Source of the DNA: Paracidovorax avenae
Lineage (GTDB): Bacteria; Pseudomonadota; Gammaproteobacteria; Burkholderiales; Burkholderiaceae_C
Direction of reading: 5' to 3'
NCBI RefSeq assembly: GCF_040892545.1
Contig: NZ_CP156079.1
Coordinates: 2,577,501 to 2,641,500 of the forward strand
DNA: 64,000 nucleotides
Shown here: piece after piece, positions 57,709-64,000 of the stretch
How the letters are laid out: every line of letters begins with the position of its first letter
How positions within the stretch are numbered: position 1 is the first letter of the stretch
Notes under the pieces: generated by a model
What the model was told of the DNA's origin: nothing
Database searches by the model: none
Seen by the model: only the letters and a program-made list of their open reading frames with translations
Made by a program: the position numbers and the translations under genes

Positions 57709-60512
57709 GCGGCCTCTTGGGCGGGGTATTCCGCCAGTTGCAGCGAGTGGCCCAGATAGTCCATGGCCGACCAGGCTTCCACGCGCCCGCCCAGGTGGCG
57801 GCCCAGGAAGTCTTCGCACAGGGCATTGAACGACATGCGGTTGGCTTCCCGCACGAAGCCGTGGCCCTCGTCCGTGTAGAGTGCGTAGGTCACCGGGATG
57901 CCGCTCTGCCGCAGGGCGGCGACCATCTGCTCGGACTCCGCCTGTTTCACGCGCGGGTCGTTGGCGCCCTGGGCGATGAGCAGCGGTGCACGGATCTGCG
58001 CGGCACGGTGCAGGGGCGAGCGCTCGCGCATCTGGGCCAGTCCCTCTGCGGTGGCCGGGTCACCTATCGCGCGGTGCTGGCGCACGCGGTCCGATTCCCA
58101 GTAGGCGGGAATGGAGGCCAGCAGCGTTTCCAGGTTGGAGGGGCCGACCACGTCGATGCCGCAGGCGTAGCGCGACGGGTACCGGGTGAGCGCCGACAGC
58201 ACGGCATAGCCACCGTAGCTGGCGCCGAAGATGGCCAGGCGCTGGGGGTCGGCGATGCCGCGCTCCACGGCCCAGGCGACGGCGTCTTCCAGGTCCTCGT
58301 CCATCCTGCGGCCCCATTCGCCGTCCGCCGCGTTGACGAAGCGCTTGCCGAAGCCGGTCGAGCCGCGGAAATTCACGCTCAGCACGGCGTAGCCGCGGTT
58401 GGCCAGCCACTGGTGCATGGGGTTGAAGCCGAAGGTGTCTCGCGACCAGGGGCCACCATGCACCAGCAGCACCAGCGGCAGCGGCGCCTTGGTGCGCAGG
58501 TCGTCCACCTCGGAGTCTGCGGGCACCGTGAGGTAGGACACCAGCGAGAGGCCGTCGCGCGCCGGGATGACCACCGGCTGCATCCGCGCAAGCGGAGCCC
58601 AGGTGAGTTCGGGCCGCAGATCCAGCAGGTGCCGCATGGTTTGCGTCTTGCGGTCGTACAGCCAGGTGGAGGACGGCCGGGTGTCGGACGACAGGGCGAC
58701 GACCCATTGCTGGTCGTCTTCGGTGCTTGAGGTCAGGCGCCATTCGCCGTCGCCGGCATGGCCGTCGAGGGTTTCGATGTCGCGCTCGATGGAATCGTCC
58801 AGCACATGCAGCTTGAAGCGCTCGTAGGTCACGCCGTAGGCCAGGGGGCGATAGCTGGCGGCGTCGGTGATCATGCCGCCGATGTCCGCGCGCGGGTTCT
58901 CGGCCAGCACGGTGATGGCGCCGCTGTTCCAATCGATCGCGACCAGCGCGGCAGTGTCGCGCCCTCGGCTGTCGTAGGCGTACAGGGTGCGGCCCTCGAC
59001 GTCGAAATGGGAAGGACCGGAGCTGCGCCCGTCTTCGGCCGAGAAAACCTGCCAGGGCTGCCAGGCTCCGGACGCATCGCGCCGCAACCACTCGCTGCCG
59101 CCGTCCCGCGTATTGTGCACGGCCAGCTTCGCCTGGTACTGCGCATCCACCACGAAACCGGCGAAGCCGGTGTTCTCTTCCACGCACTGCATGTCGCCGG
59201 TGCGCAGATTCAGCACGTGCACGTCGAAGAAGCGTGCGTCGCGCGCGTTCGAGACGATGGCGATTTCTTCGCGCCGCTTCTGGCTGATGCTCTGCACGCC
59301 CGTGCGCACCCCGGCGGCCGCAGGGGTCAGTGCGCGAAGGCTGCCGTCCGAGAGGTCGGCGCCGAACACTTGAAAGTTCTCGTCCCCATCACGGTCCTGC
59401 GAGAACAGCAGCATGCCGGGAACGTAGGTCCAGTGGAAGCTCTGGATGCCGCGCCGCTTGTCATGGGTGATCTGCCGTGCCTCGTTCGGATTGCTGCTGG
59501 GCGCGGTCCAGATGTTCATCACGCCCTCGCCATCAGCCAGCCAGGCCAGCCACTGGCCGTCCGGGCTGATGCTCATGGCTGCTTTTGCCGGGTTGGCGAA
59601 CAGGTGCTTGCGGGGGATGAGCGCTGCGGGCGCATCGCCATCGGCTGCATGCAGGATGTTCTGCAGCACCAGCGCTGCCTGGCGCCATTGCTTGCCGTAC
59701 TGGCTCCTCTGGTATCGGTAGAAGGCCCTCAGCCGCCTGGCTTTCTCGGGATGCTTTTGCTCCAGCAGAGTGAAGACATTGGTGTAGTCGGTGTCCTCAG
59801 GCTCGCGGCTGGCCTTGTCTTCCGCATGCAGGGCGTCCAGCACCTGCTTCATGTCGTCGTTTTCCGCCTTGCCCCAGGGATAGACGGCCATGTTCGCCGC
59901 AATCCGTGCGTTCAGCCAGCCGCGCAGCGTGTCGGACACCGCGCTGCGGGACTGCATCGGGTCCCAGGCTGCGGCTTCGATGCACGATCCGATGGCCGCT
60001 GCGACCGAGTCGGGCTGCTGGGCATCGGTCTGCTCGACCGCCGCGCGGCGGGCCTTGCGCCAACTGGCACTGTCGATTTCATGGCCTTCCAGGCGTGCCG
60101 TGTGGAGCGCAGCCACGCCTTCCAGCGCCTCGGCGAGCTCGGCTGCCGCCTCCAGGCCGCCCAGCCCATGGGCCTTGTCCTTCAACAGTCCCAGCAGGCT
60201 GCGGCTACCCACCGCATCCATCGGCATACCGGGCGCAATGCCCTGCAGCAGGTGAATGCCCCAGGCGACGCCGAGGGTCGGGTTGGCGGCAACCATGGAA
60301 TCGATCGCCAGGGCGAGCCATTTCGGAAGGCCGAAGTCAGCCTCCCAGCGCCGGAGGTCGTCGCCCTGCAGCAGACTGCCCACGAAGCTGCCGACCTCGC
60401 CGTTCCAGTAGAGGGGGCGGTGCTCCCACCGGCCCGCGCGTTCCAGCCGGTGCAGTCGGTCGATCACCCGCTCGCGCAGTTGCTCATCGCCGTGGTATGC
60501 GTTCATGCCCAT
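57705..60512 (-). CDS. S9 (prolyl oligopeptidase-type) peptidase with extra N-terminal domain
   Basis: 935 residues. Residues about 300-690 form the beta-propeller and the C-terminal alpha/beta-hydrolase holds the triad: Ser765 in GASYGGY, Asp852 in GANDPRV and His884 in DEGHGF. Peptidase S9C/acylaminoacyl group is likely, cytosolic as no signal is seen. Residues 1-300 are a helix-rich domain ([47 protein letters not shown]) that I do not recognise. Starts one base after the thioredoxin stop and ends overlapping the PLP gene. Ordinary family members are 600-700 residues. Confidence 0.88.
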   Translation of the reverse strand: MGMNAYHGDEQLRERVIDRLHRLERAGRWEHRPLYWNGEVGSFVGSLLQGDDLRRWEADFGLPKWLALAIDSMVAANPTLGVAWGIHLLQGIAPGMPMDAVGSRSLLGLLKDKAHGLGGLEAAAELAEALEGVAALHTARLEGHEIDSASWRKARRAAVEQTDAQQPDSVAAAIGSCIEAAAWDPMQSRSAVSDTLRGWLNARIAANMAVYPWGKAENDDMKQVLDALHAEDKASREPEDTDYTNVFTLLEQKHPEKARRLRAFYRYQRSQYGKQWRQAALVLQNILHAADGDAPAALIPRKHLFANPAKAAMSISPDGQWLAWLADGEGVMNIWTAPSSNPNEARQITHDKRRGIQSFHWTYVPGMLLFSQDRDGDENFQVFGADLSDGSLRALTPAAAGVRTGVQSISQKRREEIAIVSNARDARFFDVHVLNLRTGDMQCVEENTGFAGFVVDAQYQAKLAVHNTRDGGSEWLRRDASGAWQPWQVFSAEDGRSSGPSHFDVEGRTLYAYDSRGRDTAALVAIDWNSGAITVLAENPRADIGGMITDAASYRPLAYGVTYERFKLHVLDDSIERDIETLDGHAGDGEWRLTSSTEDDQQWVVALSSDTRPSSTWLYDRKTQTMRHLLDLRPELTWAPLARMQPVVIPARDGLSLVSYLTVPADSEVDDLRTKAPLPLVLLVHGGPWSRDTFGFNPMHQWLANRGYAVLSVNFRGSTGFGKRFVNAADGEWGRRMDEDLEDAVAWAVERGIADPQRLAIFGASYGGYAVLSALTRYPSRYACGIDVVGPSNLETLLASIPAYWESDRVRQHRAIGDPATAEGLAQMRERSPLHRAAQIRAPLLIAQGANDPRVKQAESEQMVAALRQSGIPVTYALYTDEGHGFVREANRMSFNALCEDFLGRHLGGRVEAWSAMDYLGHSLQLAEYPAQEAA

Positions 60513-60513
60513 G

Positions 60514-60846
60514 TCAGGCCTCCAGGCAGTCGTCGATGACCTGGGCGATCCGCGTCTTGGAAACCAGGCCCACCAGGCGGGCCTTTTCCTTGCCGTCCAC
60601 GAAGAGGATCATGGTGGGCAGGCCGCGCACCTGGAACTGTTGCATGGTTTCCTTGTTTTCGTCCGCATTGATCTTGCAGATGAGGGCTTCGCCGGCGTAC
60701 TCCTCTGCGATGTCGTCCACGATGGGCAGCAGCTGCTTGCAGGGGGCGCACCATTCGGCCCAGAAGTCCACCAGGACGGGGCCTGAGGATTGGAGGACGT
60801 GTTCTGCGAAGGTGGCGTTGGTGAGTGGGAGTACGTTGGAGCTCAT
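60514..60846 (-). CDS. Thioredoxin
   Basis: 110-residue thioredoxin with active site WAEWCAPCKQ and cis-proline region RGLPTMILFVDGK; cytosolic disulfide reductase. No signal peptide. Sits 50 nt after the ABC transporter gene and one base before the S9 peptidase gene, so it is built into the array rather than being the housekeeping copy by context. It would reduce disulfides in imported peptides or the peptidase itself; inference. Confidence 0.95.
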   Translation of the reverse strand: MSSNVLPLTNATFAEHVLQSSGPVLVDFWAEWCAPCKQLLPIVDDIAEEYAGEALICKINADENKETMQQFQVRGLPTMILFVDGKEKARLVGLVSKTRIAQVIDDCLEA

Positions 60847-60896
60847 GGTTCGGTTTCTGCGAGTGGTCGGAAAGTGAATGAGAGAAGAGGGGCCAT

Positions 60897-62648
60897 TCAG
60901 GCGGGTAACGGAGACGGCCCGGAGCCGCTGCCGCCGCTCTTGCCAGCGCCTTCGCTGCGTTGCGGCGTGAGGTCCAGCACGTGGTCGTGGTAGAAGGCCA
61001 GCGATTCGCGGTGCGCGACGCTGATGAGGGTGCTGTCCGGCAGGGCATGCAGCAGTGCCTGGTAGAGCGCCTTTTCGGTGTCCGGGTCGAGCGCGCTGGT
61101 CGCTTCATCCAGAAAGAGGTAGTCGGGCCGGTGCAGCAGCGCGCGGCAGATCGCCAGCCGTTGCTGCTCGCCGCCCGAGAGCTTTTGCTGCCAGCGGTCG
61201 CTGTCGTGCAGCCGGTCGGCCAGGGCGGGCAGCCGCACTTCATGCAGTACCTCGCGCACGCGCCTGTCGTCGAAATCCTCGGGCTGCCCGGGATAGCACA
61301 GGGCGGCCTTGAGCGTGCCCTGCGGGATGTAGCTGCGCTGGGGCAGGAACATCAGCCCGCCGCTCTCCGGCTGCTGGATGTCTCCCTTGCCGTAGGGCCA
61401 GATGCCTGCCACGGCGCGCAGCAGCGTGCTCTTGCCGGCCCCCGAGGTACCGCGCACCAGCCAGCGCTCGCCGCGCCGCATGCGCAATGCAGGGATGGAG
61501 GCAAGGGGCTTGCCATCGGGCTTCGCGAGGGAAAGGTCCTGCGCTCCGATGGCGGAATCAGCAGCCTTCGCCACCTGGATGCCGGAAGGACGTTCGTTGA
61601 CCTCCTGGATGGCGCCCAGCAGATCACGGAGCCGGTTGCCCAGCGCCCACCATTCGGTGAAGGTGATGTACGCATGGCTGAAGAAGGCCAGGCTGCTGCT
61701 GACACCGCTGAAGGCCCCCCCCACGCGTGTCACGTCGCCCAGCGTGATGGCACCCGAGAGATAGCGCGGCATTGCCGCCGCCGTCGGCAGGAGGTGGGAG
61801 GAGAAGGTGGTCGTATAGGTTTCGCGTGCCAGGATCAGTTTGACGTTGCGCACGATGATGTCCCGCCAGTTGGCACGCACCTCCTCGAAGGAGTCGTCCA
61901 GCCGCTGTTTTTCCTGCGCGCCGCCGTCGTAGAAGGCGATCTGCTCCGCGTTCTCCCGCAGTTGCATGCCGCGGTAGCGGAAATTGGCCTCCACGGTCTG
62001 GCGGCGGTTGAACAGGTAGATCAGCGGGCGGCCGGTGAAATGCGAAATCAGCAACGCGCCCGCCGAGTACGCATAGACCAGATAGACCATGTAGCCGGGA
62101 ATGGCGAAGTCGGTGCCCCAGAGCGTGAAGTGCAGGGTGCCGGACAGGTTCCACAGGATCACGGTGAAGGATGCGGCGGTGACTACAACGTGGATGGGGT
62201 TCAGGAACAGTTGCAGCGTCAGTTCGATGAACCGGGGGATGTCCTGCGAGATGCGCTGGTCCGCGTTGTCCAGGCACCCGTCCCGCTCGATGGCGTAGTA
62301 CGTGCGCCGCCGGGTCCAGGCATCCAGGAACTGGCGCGTCATGACGGTGCGCCATTCGTACTGCTGCAGCTCCGTTATGGCGAAGAGCAACACCATCGAC
62401 ACCAGCATGGCCAGCATGCCCGCGATCCAGGACAGGCCCAGGCTGCGCCAGATGCCGTCCCAATCCCGCTTGACCATCGCATCCACCACCTCGCCCGACA
62501 GCTGGTTGGCCCAGATCGCCACATAGATGCTGGTGAACATGAGCACCAGCCGGATCGCAAGAAGGATCCAGCCGCGCCAGCTCTCGCGCGAAGTCCAGTA
62601 GGGCAGGATCAGGTCGCGCAGACGGGGACGGTGATGGTGGATGGTCAT
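60897..62648 (-). CDS. SbmA/BacA-YddA-type ABC transporter (membrane plus ATPase)
   Basis: 583 residues. N-terminal ABC_membrane_2 (SbmA/BacA-like) domain with six spans, including WRTVMTRQFLDAWTRRRTYYAIERDGCLDNADQRISQDI, a SbmA/YddA-family segment, then the ATPase: Walker A GTSGAGKST, signature LSGGEQQRLAICRAL, Walker B YLFLDEATSALD. Relatives import peptides or vitamin B12-like compounds; others sit in siderophore clusters. ATG 62648 begins the conserved MTIHHHRPRLRDLI; longer in-frame starts look non-coding. 91 nt after the receptor stop. Confidence 0.88.
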   Translation of the reverse strand: MTIHHHRPRLRDLILPYWTSRESWRGWILLAIRLVLMFTSIYVAIWANQLSGEVVDAMVKRDWDGIWRSLGLSWIAGMLAMLVSMVLLFAITELQQYEWRTVMTRQFLDAWTRRRTYYAIERDGCLDNADQRISQDIPRFIELTLQLFLNPIHVVVTAASFTVILWNLSGTLHFTLWGTDFAIPGYMVYLVYAYSAGALLISHFTGRPLIYLFNRRQTVEANFRYRGMQLRENAEQIAFYDGGAQEKQRLDDSFEEVRANWRDIIVRNVKLILARETYTTTFSSHLLPTAAAMPRYLSGAITLGDVTRVGGAFSGVSSSLAFFSHAYITFTEWWALGNRLRDLLGAIQEVNERPSGIQVAKAADSAIGAQDLSLAKPDGKPLASIPALRMRRGERWLVRGTSGAGKSTLLRAVAGIWPYGKGDIQQPESGGLMFLPQRSYIPQGTLKAALCYPGQPEDFDDRRVREVLHEVRLPALADRLHDSDRWQQKLSGGEQQRLAICRALLHRPDYLFLDEATSALDPDTEKALYQALLHALPDSTLISVAHRESLAFYHDHVLDLTPQRSEGAGKSGGSGSGPSPLPA

Positions 62649-62739
62649 GAACGGAGCGGAACTGGGGTATGGGCGCAGGTGCACGACAGCGTGTGCGGTG
62701 AGGCAAGGGAGTTGCGTCCCTTGCCCCGCCACCGCGCTG

Positions 62740-64000
62740 TCAGAGCTTGCGCTGGTAGGTCAGCATGAAGGTGCGCTTGTCGAAGACGGGAACGAACATG
62801 TTCGACGAGGAGTACCCGTACAGGGTGCGGTTCGCCAAGTTCTTCACGCCCAGCCGCAGCGACCATTCCGGCTGCGTGTAGGCGATGCCGGCGTCGATGC
62901 GGGCGCCGCCGGGTGCATGCGGGGCCGTGGCGGTGGTTCCCAGCAGCGAGTCGCTCCACGCGCTGATGCCGAAGGCGAGGCTCAGGTTCCGTAGCCGGTC
63001 CGACTGGAAGTCGTAGGTGCTCCACAGGCTGGCCTGGTTGCGCGGCTGCGCGCCGGGGCGCTGCGTCGGGTCGGACAGGCTCTCGATCTTGGTGTAGGAG
63101 TAGTTCATGATCAGGTTGAGCCCGCGCATGGGCTTGCCCGCTGCTTCCAGCTCCAGTCCCCGGGCTCTCTGGCCGTCGATCAGGTCATTGCAGTTGAGTG
63201 GGCGGTTGCGGCGAAGGAGGTTTACCTGGTCGATCTGGAAGACTGCGGCAGACCAGGAGAAGCGGTCCTCCACATTGCTCTTGATACCCAGTTCCTTGCT
63301 CTTCGACTGGGTCGGAGGCACGGACGTCGAATTGGTGCCGCAGATCTGCAGGTCGGAGAACAGTGGCGAGAAGCCTTCGGCGTAGCTGCCGTAGATGGAC
63401 GTGTTCCAGTCCAGGTTGTAGATCAGTCCGGCATTCAGAGTGTTTTTGCTGAACGACTGCTTGTTGATGGTTGACACCGTGGCGGGCGCGGGCGGCGTCG
63501 CATACACGGTATTGGCACCGGGGCCGCTGTCTACGCTCGTGTGGCGCAGGCCGGCCACCAGCGACCATTTGTCCCATTTGACGGTGTCCTGCACATACAG
63601 GCCGTGCTGCTTCTGCGGCGAGTAGGTACCGAATGACCGGTTGTCGTCGCTGCGCACGAGCGCCGGGAAGGGGTACTGCGTGGGCTGGTCGAAGCGGGTC
63701 GTCACCCGCGGGCCGGAATATTGCGTCTGTTCGAAGGAATAGTCGCTGTGGTTGATGCCCGCCACCAGGCGCTGCTCCAGTGGCCCGGTCTTGAATTTGT
63801 AGCTGAGGTAATGGTCGCCGCTGGTGGTGGTCTGGTTCGAACGATTGAGGGTGCCGCTGTAGTTGAGGAGCAGGTCGGCCGTGCTGACGGGAAACTGCGC
63901 CGTCCACAGCGAAAGATCCAGGTCGGTGCTGGTGCGCTGCATGCGGCTGGTGAACTGCAGTGCGTCCGAGAAGGAGTGCTGCAGCGTGTAGAACACCGAG
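62740..64000 (-). CDS. TonB-dependent outer-membrane receptor, 5' partial
   Basis: C-terminal 418 residues of a TonB-dependent receptor; the plug and signal peptide lie beyond the window end. Beta-barrel repeats are evident: LVAGLRHTSVDSG, TLNAGLIYNLDWNTSIYGSYAEGFSPLF (a siderophore-receptor signature), SKELGIKSNVEDRFSWSAAVFQID, GLELEAAGKPMRGLNLIMNYSYT and LRLGVKNLANRTLYGY. The chain ends MLTYQRKL; such barrels normally finish with an aromatic residue for insertion, so the terminal Leu is unusual. First visible gene of the array. Confidence 0.92.
   Translation of the reverse strand, partial: SVFYTLQHSFSDALQFTSRMQRTSTDLDLSLWTAQFPVSTADLLLNYSGTLNRSNQTTTSGDHYLSYKFKTGPLEQRLVAGINHSDYSFEQTQYSGPRVTTRFDQPTQYPFPALVRSDDNRSFGTYSPQKQHGLYVQDTVKWDKWSLVAGLRHTSVDSGPGANTVYATPPAPATVSTINKQSFSKNTLNAGLIYNLDWNTSIYGSYAEGFSPLFSDLQICGTNSTSVPPTQSKSKELGIKSNVEDRFSWSAAVFQIDQVNLLRRNRPLNCNDLIDGQRARGLELEAAGKPMRGLNLIMNYSYTKIESLSDPTQRPGAQPRNQASLWSTYDFQSDRLRNLSLAFGISAWSDSLLGTTATAPHAPGGARIDAGIAYTQPEWSLRLGVKNLANRTLYGYSSSNMFVPVFDKRTFMLTYQRKL

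Overview
The window looks like chromosome from a beta-proteobacterium of the Comamonadaceae, most likely a plant-associated Acidovorax/Paracidovorax (avenae/citrulli type). The basis is the very high GC coding style, protein families typical of Burkholderiales, and a textbook plant-inducible promoter (PIP box, the HrpX target) ahead of a gene with the profile of a type III effector. This is inference from content; no database was searched. No rRNA, tRNA, insertion sequence, prophage or CRISPR array was seen.

Layout. 1-3489: the edge of a TOMM/RiPP-type locus (fused E1-like plus YcaO protein cut by the window edge, then an FHA protein and a small unknown gene). 3645-10640 (minus): assimilatory sulfate reduction (TauE/SafE, cysI, DUF934, cysD, cysN) followed by ferredoxin and ferredoxin-NADP reductase; no cysH or cysJ is present in this run. 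10768-11672: PIP box and candidate type III effector. 11893-16020: MFS carrier, GNAT, mnmC, yggX. 16228-23954 (plus): a sulfonate/sulfate uptake and desulfonation operon (sbp, ssuE, ssuA, unknown small gene, ssuD, VOC protein, ssuC, ssuB, molbindin) ending with its likely CysB/Cbl-type regulator. 23986-29813: cytochrome c, a candidate small RNA, a secreted hydrolase, a ROK protein whose motifs are in circularly permuted order, and alaS.

29924-49690 is mostly housekeeping: two GGDEF proteins, trmB, gluQ, an FAD oxidoreductase, a LysR-pirin-WrbA-pirin cluster, trhO, a MinD/FlhG-like ATPase, a SulP carrier, a BON lipoprotein, metC, tesA/ybbA, rlmB, a CobB sirtuin, an FMN riboswitch with ribB, an aldo/keto reductase and a split chromate transporter.

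50400-64000 is a co-directional minus-strand array: TonB-dependent receptor (cut by the window end), SbmA/YddA-type ABC transporter, thioredoxin, S9 peptidase with an unrecognised 300-residue N-terminal domain, Cds1-like PLP enzyme, TonB, ExbB, two ExbD, leucyl aminopeptidase and Xaa-Pro aminopeptidase. Read together it suggests energised import of a peptide or peptide-like ligand, reduction of disulfides and complete hydrolysis. I consider this array, the PIP-box effector candidate and the permuted ROK protein the most interesting parts of the window.
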